A DNA stretch of 64,000 nt from Hydrangea macrophylla (GCA_033977485.1 CM066994.1:44665155-44729154); one strand, 5' to 3'. Shown: positions 37,201-48,726, counted from the first letter of the stretch. The notes: generated by a model not told the origin, from the letters alone. Program-made: numbers and translations.

Positions 37201-40200
37201 TCCGTTAGTTCCCGCAAGTTTATTTAGGCATGTTCGAGGTGCGTGTAAGGTTTCGTGGCGTTTGGTTAAGCGGTTTACCGATTCGCTACTCAAAACCCCC
37301 AAAACTAACTTTTTTTCAAGACTAAGTGACAAAATAGTCATTTTTTCGCATTTTTTGTAAACCGTGTATCCGTTATTCATTCCTTTAGTTCCCGCAAGTT
37401 TATTGAGGCATGTTCGAGGTGCGTGTAAGGTTTCATGTCGTTTGGTTAAGCGGTTTATCGATTCACTACTCAAAACCCCCAAAACTAACTTTTTTCAAGC
37501 CTAAGTGACAAAATAGTCATTTTTTCGCTTTTTTTGTAAACCGTGTATCCGTTATGCATTCCGTTAGTTCCCGCAAGTTTATTTAGGCATGTTCGAGGTG
37601 CGTGTAAGGTTTCGTGGCGTTTGGTTAAGCGGTTTACCGATTCGCTACTCAAAACCCCCAAAACTAACTTTTTTTCAAGCCTAAGTGACTAAATAGTCAT
37701 TTTTTCGCATTTTTTGTAAACCATGTATCCTTTATGCATTCCGTTAGTTCCCGCAAGTTTATTGAGGCATGTTCGAGGTACGTGTAAGGTTTCGTGTTGT
37801 TTGGTTAAGCGGTTTATCGATTCACTACTCAAAACCCCCAAAACTAACTTTTTTCAAGCCTAAGTGACAAAATAGTCATTTTTTCGCTTTTTTTGTAAAC
37901 CGTGTATCCGTTATTAATTCCGTTAGTTCCCACAAGTTTATTTAGGCATGTTCGAGGTGCGTGTAAGGTTTCGTGGCGTTTGGTTAAGCGGTTTACCGAT
38001 TCGCTACTCAAAACCCCCAAAACTAATTTTTTTCAAGCCTAAGTGACAAAATAGTCATTTTTTCGCATTTTTTGTAAACCGTGTATCCGTTATTCATTCC
38101 TTTAGTTCCCGCAAGTTTATTGAGGCATGTTCGAGGTGCGTGTAAGGTTTCATGTCGTTTGGTTAAGCGGTTTATCGATTCACTACTCAAAACCCCCAAA
38201 ACTAACTTTTTTCAAGCCTAAGTGACAAAATAGTCATTTTTTCGCTTTTTTTGTAAACCGTGTATCCGTTATGCATTCCGTTAGTTCCCGCAAGTTTATT
38301 TAGGCATGTTCGAGGTGCGTGTAAGGTTTCGTGGCGTTTGGTTAAGCGGTTTACCGATTCGCTACTCAAAACCCCCAAAACTAACTTTTTTTCAAGACTA
38401 AGTGACAAAATAGTCATTTTTTCGCATTTTTTGTAAACCGTGTATCCGTTATTCATTCCTTTAGTTCCCGCAAGTTTATTGAGGCATGTTCGAGGTGCGT
38501 GTAAGGTTTCATGTCGTTTGGTTAAGCGGTTTATCGATTCACTACTCAAAACCCCCAAAACTAACTTTTTTCAAGCCTAAGTGACAAAATAGTCATTTTT
38601 TCGCTTTTTTTGTAAACCGTGTATCCGTTATGCATTCCGTTAGTTCCCGCAAGTTTATTTAGGCATGTTCGAGGTGCGTGTAAGGTTTCGTGTCGTTTGG
38701 TTAAGCGGTTTATCGATTCACTACTCAAAACTCCCAAAACTAACTTTTTTTCAAGCCTAAGTTACTAAATAGTCATTTTTTCGCATTTTTGTAAACCGTG
38801 TATCCTTTATGCATTCCGTTAGTTCCCGCAAGTTTATTTAGGCATGTTCAAGGTGCGTGCAAGGTTTCGTGTCGTTTGGTTAAGCGGTTTATCGATTCAC
38901 TACTCAAAACCCCCAAAACTAACTTTTTTCAAGCCTAAGTGACAAAATAGTCATTTTTTCACTTTTTTTGTAAACCGTGTATCCGTTATGCATTCCGTTA
39001 GTTCCTGCAAGTTTATTTAGGCATGTTCGAGGTGCGTGTAAGGTTTCGTGGCGTTTGGTTAAGCGGTTTACCGATTCGCTACTCAAAACCCCCAAAACTA
39101 ACTTTTTTTCAAGCCTAAGTGACTAAATAGTCATTTTTTTCGCATTTTTTGTAAACCATGTATCCTTTATGCATTCCGTTAGTTCCCGCAAGTTTATTGA
39201 GGCATGTTCGAGGTGCGTGTAAGGTTTCGTGTTGTTTGGTTATGCGGTTTATCGATTCACTACTCAAAACCCCCAAAACTAACTTTTTTCAAGCCTAAGT
39301 GACAAAATAGTCATTTTTTCGCATTTTTTGTAAACCGTGTATCCGTTATTAATTCCGTTAGTTCCCACAAGTTCATTTAGGCATGTTCGAGGTGCGTGTA
39401 AGGTTTCGTAGCGTTTGGTTAAGCGGTTTACCGATTCGCTACTCAAAACCCCCAAAACTAATTTTTTTCAAGCCAAAGTGACAAAATAGTCATTTTTTCG
39501 CATTTTTTGTAAACCGTGTATCCGTTATTCATTCCGTTAGTTTCCGCAAGTTTATTGAGGCATGTTTGAGGTGCGTGTAAGGTTTCATGTCATTTGGTTA
39601 AGCGGTTTATCGATTCACTACTCAAAACCCCCAAAACTAACTTTTTTCAAGCCTAAGTGACAAAATAGTCATTTTTTCGCTTTTTTTGTAAACCGTGTAT
39701 CCGTTATGCATTCCGTTAGTTCCCGCAAGTTTATTTAGGCATGTTCGAGGTGCGTGTAAGGTTTCGTGTCGTTTGGTTAAGCGGTTTATCGATTCACTAC
39801 TCAAAACCCCCAAAACTAACTTTTTTTCAAGCCTAAGTGACTAAATAGTCATTTTTTCGCATTTTTGTAAACCGTGTATCCTTTATGCATTCCGTTAGTT
39901 CCCGCAAGTTTATTTAGGCATGTTCGAGGTGCGTGCAAGGTTTCGTGTCGTTTGGTTAAGCGGTTTATCGATTCACTACTCAAAACCCCCAAAACTAACT
40001 TTTTTCAAGCCTAAGTGACAAAATAGTCATTTTTTTCGCTTTTTTTGTAAACCGTGTATCCGTTATGCATTCCGTTAGTTCCCGCAAGTTTATTTTGGCA
40101 TGGTCGAGGTGCGTGTAAGGTTTCGTGGCGTTTGGTTAAGCGGTTTACCGATTCGCTACTCAAAACCCCCAAAACTAACTTTTTTTCAAGCCTAAGTGAC

Positions 40201-40554
40201 TAAATAGTCATTTTTTCGCATTTTTTGTAAACCATGTATCCTTTATGCATTCCGTTAGTTCCCGCAAGTTTATTGAGGCATGTTCGAGGTGCGTGTAAGG
40301 TTTCGTGTTGTTTGGTTAAGCGGTTTATCGATTCACTACTCAAAACCCCCAAAACTAACTTTTTTCAAGCCTAAGTGACAAAATAGTCATTTTTTCGCAT
40401 TTTTTGTAAACCGTGTATCCGTTATTAATTCTGTTAGGTCCCGCAAGTTTATTTAGGCATGTTCGAGGTGCGTGTAAGGTTTCGTGTCGTTTGGTTAAGT
40501 GGTTTATCGATTCGCCTCTCAAAACCCCCAAAACTAACTTTTTTTCAAGCCTAA

Positions 40555-40873
40555 GAGCAACTCCAACGGGAGTTGTATATGGGTATCCATTTTACTGAAA
40601 AATTTCTCATAGTTTAGTGAAACATTTCTCATATAAATGAGAAAATTCTCATATTTACTGAGAAATTCTCAATATTTACTGAGAAATCCTCAATGTTTAC
40701 TGAGAAATTTCTCATAGTTTAGTGAAACATTTCTCATATAAATGAGAAAATTCTCATATTTACTGAGAAATTCTCAATGTTTACTGAGAAATCCTCAATG
40801 TTTACTGAAAAATTTCTCATAGTTTAGTGAAACATTTCTCAAATAAATGAGAAAATTCTCATATTTACTGAGA
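40555..40873. mobile_element. Truncated second copy of the MITE at the array's right edge
   Basis: After CAAGCCTAA the sequence turns into GAGCAACTCCAACGGGAG and continues as at 8523-8562, then jumps at GGTATCCATTTT into the GAGAAATTCTC minisatellite. The junction with the satellite is at the same base of the monomer as at 8522. The right TIR is absent: sequence changes after TTTACTGAGAGA near 40873. It shares an insertion site with the 8523 copy, so it is most likely a duplicate of that insertion, later deleted internally and at the right. Confidence 0.85.
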
Positions 40874-41355
40874 GATCAAGAAACGTGATATATGTCCTTT
40901 CTCTTTTTCTTTTCTTTTTTTCCTTCTATTATTAGAAAACTACAAATTTTAATTGTGAAGATTAGGAAAGATTAGGAAAGAGTAATACTGTGAGTATGAA
41001 ATCTTACACTTTGGAATATAATCTAAGAAATATAATGTATATATAAAGTGGACTAAAAAAAAGCAGTTAAGGAAATTTTTTTTAATTCAAAGTGAGCCTA
41101 TCCTTCCAAATCTAGTGTGTGCGCATAGAAGAGAGAGAGGGAGAGAATTTCGGCTAAGAGTGGGGTAAATAGAGGATGGAAGTTATATGGTGCATAAGAG
41201 TTGTTGGTGAGCTTGTTTTGTGACCGTTGGATTAGTTGATCTAAGGGTGGAAAGTGGTTATGGTGTGGATATGGGCTAAGATCCAAAGTTGACTAAATGG
41301 AGAATTCTTGGACCTTGGATCCAATTTTTTTTGGGATCCACATTGTTGCCCAATA
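40874..41355. other. Unique AT-rich spacer, no gene seen
   Basis: Pyrimidine runs, a small direct repeat (GATTAGGAAA twice at 40961-40980) and no credible coding frame. A 62-codon minus-strand ORF at 41098-41286 has no recognisable features. This is the only non-repeat stretch between the satellite and the 1.73-kb units. Confidence 0.5.
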
Positions 41356-41386
41356 TAAGATAGATATATATATATATTATATCTAC

Positions 41387-41429
<43 letters not shown>

Positions 41430-43092
41430 ACGACTACGTCGTCTTAAAAAGATGAGCAAGAGAATTTGAGTTGATCAAAATTGGTCAATTTATTGTATTT
41501 CATCGATCACGTTCTAATTAAATTCTAATTTATTTCAATCGCAACATTTCAAAAACAAAGAATCGATATGTTAAATTTTATTTATTTATAAGAGCATCTC
41601 CAATGGTGAAGGTGGTAGGGTAAGTTAAGTTATTTTGGGGGTAAAACAGCCCCAATGGTTCAGATGTAGTGTAATGCTCAACCGACTTTCCCTTTGCAGG
41701 CTACCTCTCCATCCGGTTGAACCTTTGCCTAGTCGACTAATAGTGTGCCGGCTAGGAATTTATTTTTTTATTTTATTTTTTTATTTTTGCGTTTAGGCAA
41801 AGAATGATTACAAAAATATCAAGGAAAATTGTGTAAGTGGTGCGCAGAAAAGTGTGAAACAATGATACACCCACATCTCACATTAGAATTCACTTTAGGT
41901 GACGAATTAATCTTTCGTCGCCATAGGCATCACTTTAGAACTCACTTTAAGCGATGAATTAATATTTCGTCGCCATAGGCATAACTTTAGGGGACGATAT
42001 GTTAGTTTGTCGCAATAGACATCGAACTCACTTTAGGCGACAGATTAATATTTCGTTGCCATAGGCATCACTTTAGGAGACGAAATTTCGTCACCATAGA
42101 CATCACATTAAAACTCACTTTAGGCGACGAATTAATATTTCGTCGCCATAAGCATCACTTCAGGCGACTAGATTTTATTTCGTCACCATAGACATCATTT
42201 TAGGCGACGAATTAATATTTTGTCGCCATAGGCATCACTTTTGGCGACGAATCAACATTTTGTCACCATAGACATCACATTAGGTGACCAAATTTAATTA
42301 TGTCGCTACAACTATACTTTTGGTGACAAACTTAAATTTCATTGCCATGTTTCGTCGCTAAAGCCCATTTTTGTTGTAGTGATTCCCCCCCCCCCCCCCC
42401 CAAAAAAGTTCTTCGAAACTGTGACACTATGAAGTTGAAAATAGAGGAACAAAGTCACTATTTTGATGATAAAGAGACCTTAAGTAATAGGTATAGGTTT
42501 CTATGAATTAGACAGTAGCCACTGAAATTGAATGACCAGACAAACAAGGAGCAGATCGATGCAGCATATTGCGAATGAGACCTGAATACTTCCCAATCCC
42601 CTTATTGTGAGACTTTTTCTTAATGTAGTGGACAAGATAATTTGTATTAGAATATCGCTATTAGTCCCCACCACAAAATTGTGTCAATTCCTTCAAAGAA
42701 ACTAATTATCAAATATTTAAACTCACGTACTTATCAACCACACATCACACCCAAGTTGATATAATCATCTTAATTCGTGTAATAAAACATTGTGTAACAT
42801 GGTCTAATTTTTTTTTATTTTGTGTGGTCAGTCGGTCTACCGCCTCCCCATCAATAAAAATACACATATATATATACAAATATATATATATATATATTAT
42901 ATGTACATCTCTCTCTATCTCTCTCTTTAAATAACAAGATGACAACTGACAAGCAGCAAGGTAGCTACTATTCCTTCAATACCTTGCCTAGAGTGCTGCA
43001 TAAGTGGAGACCATGGCCTCTCTTATAAGCTTTTTCAAGTGCAATGTTTTTAATTCAGATCTCAACACAAGGGTATGAATAACCATACATAT
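41356..43092 (+). repeat. 1.73-kb tandem unit, copy A
   Basis: Starts in a TA-rich run and a CT microsatellite (41391-41426), then CAACGACTACGTCGTC (41428), a MITE-like GAGCATCTCCAATGG (41592), a CACTA-like hairpin region (41877-42380), a poly-C run (42385-42401) and a GATGACAACTGACAAGCAGC stretch near 42939, and ends in CCATACATATACATA. The CAACGAC landmark recurs in copy B at 43155, 1,727 bp later. Copies share the whole order of these blocks. No gene is recognisable in it. Confidence 0.9.
41877..42380 (-). mobile_element. CACTA-like end with GCGACGAA hairpins, unit A
   Basis: Read on the minus strand it opens CACTACAACAAAAATGGGC (terminus at 42380), followed by repeats of GGCGACGAAATATTAATTCG type. 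On the plus strand each repeat pairs GCGACGAA with TTCGTCGC around an AT core, a ready hairpin, and is spaced by CATAGGCATCACTTTAG. About ten such units are seen. No second terminus or transposase is visible. Confidence 0.7.
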
Positions 43093-43123
43093 ACATATAT
43101 ATATATATTATATCTATGAACTC

Positions 43124-43158
<35 letters not shown>

Positions 43159-44595
43159 GACTGCGTCGTCATACAAAGATGAGTAAGAGAATTTGAGTTG
43201 ATCTAAATTATTCAATTTGTTGTATTTCATCGATCACATTCCAATTAAATTCGAATTTATTTCAATCACAATATTTCTAAAACAAAGAATCGATATGTTT
43301 AATTTTATTTATTTATAAGAGCATCTCCAATGGTGAAGGTGGTAGGGTAAGTTAACTTAGTTTTTGCGGAAAAACAGCCCCAATGGTGTAGCTGTAGTGT
43401 AATGCTCAACCGGCTTTCCCTTTGCACGCTAACTCTGTATCCAGCTGAACCTTTACCTAGTGGACTAGTAGTGTTACGACTAGGAATTTTTTTCTTCCTA
43501 TTTATTTATTTATTTTTTTTTTAGGAAAAGAATGATTAAAAAATATAAAGGAAAATTGTGTAAGTGGTGCGCAGCAAAGTGTGAAACAGTGATACACCCA
43601 CATCTCACATTAGAATTCACTTTAGGCAACGAATTAATCTTTCGTCGTCATATGCATCACTTTAGAACTCACTTTAGGCGACGAATTAAAATTTCGTTGC
43701 CTTAACCATAACTTTAGGGGACGATGTGTTATTCTGCCGCAATAGACATCGAACTCACTTTAGGCGACGAATTAATGTTTTGTCGCCATAGGCATCACTT
43801 TAGGCGATGAAGTTTTGTCATCATAGACATCACATTAAAACTCACTTTAGGCGACGAATTAATATTTCGTCGTCATAGGCATCACTTTAGACGACGAAAT
43901 TTCATTTATGAATTTTGTCACCATTGACATCAATTTAGGCGACAAATTAACATTTTTTCGCCATAGGCATCGCTTTAGGTGACGAATCAACATTTCATCG
44001 CCATAGACATCACATTAGGTGACGAAATTTAATTACGTCGCTACAACTATACTTTTGGTGACAAATATAAATTTCGTCGCCATGTTTAGTCGCTAAAGCC
44101 CATTTTTTTTTTGTAGTGAACCCCTAAAAAGTTCTTCGAAACAATGAGACTATTGAGTTGAAATTAGAGGAATAAAGTCACTGTTTTGATGATAAAGAGA
44201 CCTTAAGTAATAGATTTAGGTTTCTATGAATTAGACAGTAGCCACTGAAATTGAATGACTGGACAAACAAGGGGCAGATCGATGCAGCATAGGGCAAATG
44301 AGACCTGGATACTTCCCATTCCCCTTACCCTTACTGTGAGACTTTTTCTTAACGTAGTGGACAAGACAATTTACATTAGAATGTCTCTATTAGTCCCCAC
44401 AACAAAATTGTGTCAAGTCCTTCTAAGAAACTAATTATCAAATATTTAAATTCATGTACTTATCAACCACACATCACACCCAAGTTGATATTATCATCTT
44501 AATTCATGCAATAAAACACTGTGTAATATGGTATGTTTTTTTTTTTGTGTGGTCAGTCGACCTACCCCTCCCCATCAATAAAAACATACATATAT
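43093..44595 (+). repeat. 1.73-kb tandem unit, copy B, left part
   Basis: Same order as copy A: TA run, CT microsatellite, CAACGACTGCGTCGTC at 43155, GAGCATCTCCAATGG (43319), the hairpin region, the GTTCTTCGAAAC stretch, and then TCAATAAAAACATACATATAT. There it is cut by the solo LTR at 44596 and resumes at 53433. Its poly-C run is shortened to four C compared with copy A. Confidence 0.9.
43607..44118 (-). mobile_element. CACTA-like end with GCGACGAA hairpins, unit B
   Basis: Homologous to 41877-42380. The terminus TTTTTTGTAGTG ends at 44118, and the hairpin repeats are the same with scattered substitutions. It was copied as part of the tandem unit. Confidence 0.7.
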
Positions 44596-45570
44596 TGTTA
44601 GGGATATATGCTAAAAGCTATGCTTTATGTAGTTGATTTATTATTCATTTAATAAAATCACTTAATCCATTTTAATGAGAATCTGTGTGGGCAATATTTG
44701 TATTATATTGTTTATTTAATAATGTGCATGTGTGTCTTTTATTCTACATTGTATGTGGTTTGGTGTGTAGAGTTCGGCTTACACACGGAAGATCAGACCA
44801 TCGGATCTTGTAGAATGTAAGATTTTGGTTTACAGTCTTAGATGGATTTGACACACCATCAGTAGGACTACAACATGGTGTTGTAGTAGGTTTGTCTTAA
44901 CTACGGGAAATGGTATAGTTTCAACTCACCATGCTGGTACACTTTGTGTATTAAATGGGACCGACTTGGGGTAATTATCTTTATACTTACTTATAAGATA
45001 ATTAATACCTCATGACTATTATGAGTGCTTATGCTCTAAATTCTAAGTTAATTTATAGACACGTACATTTGATACTTACACTTTGATCCCTAAAAGGGTG
45101 AGATCCTTAAATGGGTCAATATCTCATTGGATTGGGTGACAACATTAATTGTGTGGTGGATATTAATTAATGATGGAATCGATGTCTCAATTTTATGATT
45201 AATGATATCCCCTTGAGAAAGCTTATAAGTTTTGATTATGTCAAACCCTGCAGATGGTTTTTGTATCCGACATATCAGATAAGTTAAGCAGAGGATCTCA
45301 AGAAATTTTAAGAGATTAATTAAATATGATTGTCAGTAATTATATTTAATTAATGGATATCTGTAATCTTAACATGGGGAGATAATAAGCATTTAATAAC
45401 ATGGAGCTCAAAAAATATTTTTGAGATAAGGGTAGGAGTGCAATTATAATTCTTTAGTGGTATGAATTATAATTTATGAAAATAGGAATCTGAATCAGTT
45501 CAAATTAGGGCTTCCTAATTCCATAAGAAAGCCTATTCCTTATTAACTTCTTATGGTCCCTATCGTAGCC

Positions 45571-45578
45571 TATATATA
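45571..45578 (+). promoter_or_regulatory. TATA box of the solo LTR
   Basis: TATATATA followed by a pyrimidine-rich CTCTCTCCACA start-like region ~20 bases on. The next insertion, at 45623, separates it from the rest of the LTR. Confidence 0.4.
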
Positions 45579-45617
45579 TGCTGCTTTGGCTCTCTCCACA
45601 GTTTGCCTTTTTTCATC

Positions 45618-45622
45618 AAGAG
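45618..45622 (+). repeat. Target-site duplication, left (AAGAG)
   Basis: AAGAG directly before the TGTTAGCC start of the first LTR; it is repeated at 53140-53144 directly after the CCAACA end of the third LTR. One insertion event explains both ends. Confidence 0.85.
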
Positions 45623-46957
45623 TGTTAGCCTTAAGGTATATTAAGGCATATTTAATTATGTTTTGATGATATCAAATATGCTATGATAATTACATGATTC
45701 ATATTGTTTCATTTCTTGTTATTATCATAGTCATTTTTATGCTCATATATAATCTCATGTATTAATATTGTATCAATGTTTTAACATCTTTGTGTGCCTG
45801 AGATTTAATTGATGTAGATCAAGATTACAAGGAGCTCAACAAGGATCAAGCTTGAAGACTTGAAGATATTTCATCCTTGGTTGAAGTCTAGGACCATCAT
45901 TGTAAGGCATCTTGATCTCACACTCATAGGGGCTCAAACAAACTCTAAAAGTTAAAGTTTTGGAATTAAATTTTAAGAAGGTCATCTTTAAAGCAATGCT
46001 CCAACCAATTGGAAAATAATTAAATGTTGAATCTTATATGGTTGGAAAGGTATTTGAATCTAGTTTCCAAAACATCAAACGGATCGCAAATCCGATTTTT
46101 GTAGAGGGAGTTATGGCCATTTTTGTGGAGATATGACTGGCTGTCAAACAGGGAGGGGCAGTCGACTGAGGGCCCGATGCAGTCGACTGAAGTGAGCAGA
46201 ATGCTAACAGAACCCTCTGTAAACACATCTCAGTCGACTACTTCAATGCCCAGTCAACTGTTTCAAGGTCCAGTCGACAGAATCGACCTGAAAGGCAATA
46301 ACGACAAGTTTTTAAAGGGGTTTTTAATTACCAAACTTGCCACCAACAGCTATAATCTTCCAAGGCCTATAAATACATGTTTTCCCAACCTATTTGGGGT
46401 TGAGATTTTGATTGGAAAACATAGTATTGATCACACATCACTTTGATCTTTAAACATTATCATTTGAGCCCTAGTTGTGTGAGTTTATCAATTTGCTCAA
46501 ATCTTTCATTTGTATTTCTTGAGAGAGTAAAATTGTAGCGAGCTTTATTTGTATTATCTACTCTAGAGAGAGAGTTTCAATTTGTATTCAAATCAATTTG
46601 TAAAGGTTGAGGGTTAGTAACCCTTGTGTGCAAAGAAGAGGTGTTCTTCTTTGGGAGAGATTGAAGGCTCTTGTAACGGTTTGGTGCACACCCGTAAGTG
46701 CTCCGGGAACGGTTTGGTCTACACCCGTGAAGTAGATCGGAGTAAAGGAATCCTCAAGAGGTGTTCTTAAGGGGTGGACGTAGGCCGCGGGGTGCGATTG
46801 CCGAACCACTTGAAAAATTGGTTTGCAAGTATCTCTTCCCTTATCTCTTTAGTTAATTGTTTGTGATTGTGTTTGATTTGCTATTCAGATTTTAAAAGGT
46901 TAATTTCTGCTAAAACCTTATTCACCCCCCTCTAAGGTTTCCACATTTGGGCCAACA
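45623..46957 (+). repeat. LTR 1
   Basis: 1,335 bp, TGTTAGCC to CCAACA. It holds a GTCGAC cluster (46160-46280) upstream of the TATA box TATAAATA (46368-46375), and two 33-bp direct repeats of ACGGTTTGGT...ACACCCGT in the transcribed part (46676 and 46709). By this TATA position the GTCGAC cluster is in U3. Confidence 0.9.
46368..46375 (+). promoter_or_regulatory. TATA box of LTR 1
   Basis: TATAAATA after GGCC. The same box is at 49471-49478 in LTR 2 and 52550-52557 in LTR 3, so all three LTRs keep a core promoter sequence. Confidence 0.6.
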
Positions 46958-46959
46958 AT

Positions 46960-46972
46960 TGGTATCAGAGCC
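46960..46972 (+). other. Primer binding site 1
   Basis: TGGTATCAGAGCC, the standard initiator tRNA-Met complement, two bases after LTR 1. Confidence 0.9.
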
Positions 46973-47021
46973 TCGGCTCTTCTCTTTTCAAAAGTCTTTG
47001 AAAAATTTTAAGTTAAGATCC

Positions 47022-47787
47022 ATGGAAACTACATATTTTGGGGTAAATTCTAAACCAACCTCAATTATTCAATCTCATGATTATGATGAACTTTAAAGTG
47101 CATTTGAAGAATTACACGAGGAGTTGGAAAATTTGGGAATCAAATATATAACTCTTAAAAAGAATTTTTCGAAACTTTCAAATGAGTTAAATATTTTGAA
47201 ATCCCAAAATGAATCTTTGAAGATTGAAATTGAAAAATTTGTATTAAGATCACAATCTTCAAATAAGATTGAAAAAGAAAATTTGTAGTTGAAAAAGCAA
47301 TTGGATGATTTAAAATCTCAAAATGAAATTTTGAGAAAAGAAAAGCTTGTTTCAACCACTCAACCTTCAAGTGAATCTATTGAAAAAGAAAAAGGTTAAG
47401 TTGAGAAAGAAGGTGGATGATTTTACAAAAACTTTGGCCAAGTTTACCCAAGGTGAACGAAATTTGAATATGCTTTTGGGAAACCAAAAATGTGTTTCTG
47501 ATAAGGCCGGTTTGGGATTTAATCCCACATTCAAGGAAAAGAAGTACAAAAACTTCTTTTTAAAGTTCACATCCTCTACTTCAAATTCTCATAAGAATTT
47601 CTTTGTTAAAGAATCGATCTCAAATGAGACCCTTCCCCATGTAACTTGTCATTATTGCATAAAAAAGGGGCATATTAATTATAAATGTTTATTTCGAAAG
47701 AAAGTTAACATGGTTTGGGTTGTGAAGGGATCCTCTCCTACCACCTCGGCAAATGGAGCATCCAAGAAATGCTTGGACAAATGTTAA
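47022..47787 (+). pseudogene. gag: Truncated gag, internal copy 1
   Basis: Opens at ATG 47022 (METTYFGVNSK) and meets TAA after 24 codons (47094). The same frame then runs as a long heptad-like coiled coil (LKSQNESLKIEIEK, KKQLDDLKSQNEIL) with a second stop at 47287 and a one-base gain near 47390. The final open frame has LNMLLG, KAGLGFNP and a CX2CX4HX4C knuckle (CHYCIKKGHINYKC, 47647-47688) before ending KKCLDKC. It corresponds to the C-terminal half of a Sirevirus gag: the N-terminal capsid part and all of pol are absent. The TAA at 47094 is shared with copy 2. Confidence 0.8.
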
Positions 47788-48032
47788 GTATTGATTTGGT
47801 AATGGTAGGTTAGTAGGTAATTTTGTTTTGATTTGTTTTAATCATACACTTATTTGTTAAAAATCACTTTGTTTTTGTTTAGATATGCATACTTGATATT
47901 GCTTATTTAAAAAATGATGATATGCTTTTGTTTGATTAGACAAAGTTTTAATAGTGGTTAGACCAAATGATGTTTTATGAATCATTCATTTTTGCTGTTG
48001 AACTGTCTTTTTTTATGGACTACTGAACAAAG

Positions 48033-48311
48033 CAGTCGACTGGTACCCCGACAAAGTCGACTGATTCAGGTGTGAGGCTTTGAATTTTTTGATTCTGCAT
48101 TGTTAAGTCGACTGTGGCGTCGACTGAAAGAGTGCACAGTCGACTGAAGTTTGTTTGTTTTCGTCGACTGAGGCTTATTTCAATTTCATTTCAAAATTTC
48201 TCTTTGGTTCAGCCGACTAACAAGTCGACCCAGTCGACTATTTTGATAATTTTTTATCATTCTTCCTAGGGACGTCGACGAAAGAAGTTCTCCAGTCGAC
48301 TGATCCGACTG
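48033..48311. repeat. GTCGAC palindrome cluster, internal copy 1
   Basis: About ten GTCGAC cores, most as CAGTCGACTG, within 280 bp between the gag remnant and the polypurine tract. The intervening sequence is unrelated from core to core, so only the palindrome is repeated. Confidence 0.85.
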
Positions 48312-48712
48312 AATTTTTGTTTTTCTTATATTTTGAGCTCTCCAACTTTATTATTGGTATCTTTTGGGAGAATATGCTCTCTATTCATATCTTTTGGTAT
48401 CCTTTATCATTGCACATGCTTAGGGGGAGCACTTTCATGTATTCATTTTCTCACATGTGGTTATATTTGTTTATTTTTGGTATCATTTTGGCCTCTTGAT
48501 TTGTATGCCTATTGTGAGGGGGAGCTTTGTGTTTTATCCCCAAATCTTTTTGATAATGTCAAAGGGGGAGAAATATGAGAAGTATTGGGGAGAAGTATAT
48601 GGGTAGTTATCATTCATGTTCCGTAACATATGATATCCATTATGAATGATAATATGAAAATGACCAAATGTGCTTATATTGGCATATCCTTCCTTGGTTG
48701 TTTGCCATCATC

Positions 48713-48726
48713 AAAAAGGGGGAGAT
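48713..48726 (+). other. Polypurine tract 1
   Basis: AAAAAGGGGGAGAT directly before LTR 2. Extra GGGGGAG copies at ~48423, ~48518 and ~48561 are the multiple polypurine-like runs known from Sireviruses. Confidence 0.8.

Larger units (their letters stand above)
9786..40554 (+). repeat. Main ~179-bp tandem satellite array (about 170 monomers)
   Basis: The landmark CCTAAGTGAC recurs at 9963, 10143, 10321, 10500, 10680 and 10858, a 178-180 bp period kept across ~30.8 kb. A monomer reads through the TAGTCATTTTTTCGC, AACCGTGTATCC, GTTAGTTCCCGCAAG, GGCATGTTCGAGGTGCG, TTTGGTTAAGCGGTTTA and CTACTCAAAACCCCC blocks. Monomer types differ at fixed positions: GACAAAATAG or GACTAAATAG; GCATTCC, TCATTCC or TAATTCC; GTGTAAGG or GTGCAAGG; GCGTTTGG or TCGTTTGG. 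Both strands give repeating short ORFs because the period is close to a multiple of three; I do not regard these as genes. The unit length and homogeneity fit a centromeric or pericentromeric plant satellite, but nothing here proves centromere function. Confidence 0.97.
44596..45622 (+). repeat. Solo LTR, left part
   Basis: Begins TGTTAGGGATATATGC inside the TA-rich tract of unit B. With the part at 53145-53432 it makes one ~1.3-kb LTR whose ends (TGTTAGG and CCTAATA) are inverted repeats but for one base. No PBS follows and no coding region is present, so it is a solo LTR left by LTR-LTR recombination. A TATA box (TATATATA, 45571-45578) suits an LTR promoter. It is interrupted at AAGAG by the three-LTR element. 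Confidence 0.8.

Noticed and set aside
17828..38558. Recurring 60-118-codon ORFs on both strands in the satellite, with conserved protein sequence
   Set aside because: They are open because the ~179-bp monomer reads through on both strands. The same peptides recur at monomer or higher-order offsets and break wherever a one-base indel occurs. No start context, domain or codon bias supports them.
9786..40554. CRISPR-like array
   Set aside because: Direct repeats are head-to-tail with no spacers and the whole context is a plant genome.
9786..40554. Telomere-like or CENP-B-box-like motifs in the satellite
   Set aside because: The CAAAACCCCCAAAAC stretch is not the plant telomere repeat, and I found no match to the CENP-B box pattern. 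Centromere function is therefore not claimed.
42385..42401. Poly-C run as a regulatory signal
   Set aside because: A simple homopolymer next to the CACTA-like terminus, only four C in unit B; more likely slippage.
46123..46446. 107-codon ORF in the first LTR
   Set aside because: It lies in U3 across the GTCGAC cluster and TATA box, is not kept open in the other two LTRs and has no protein features.
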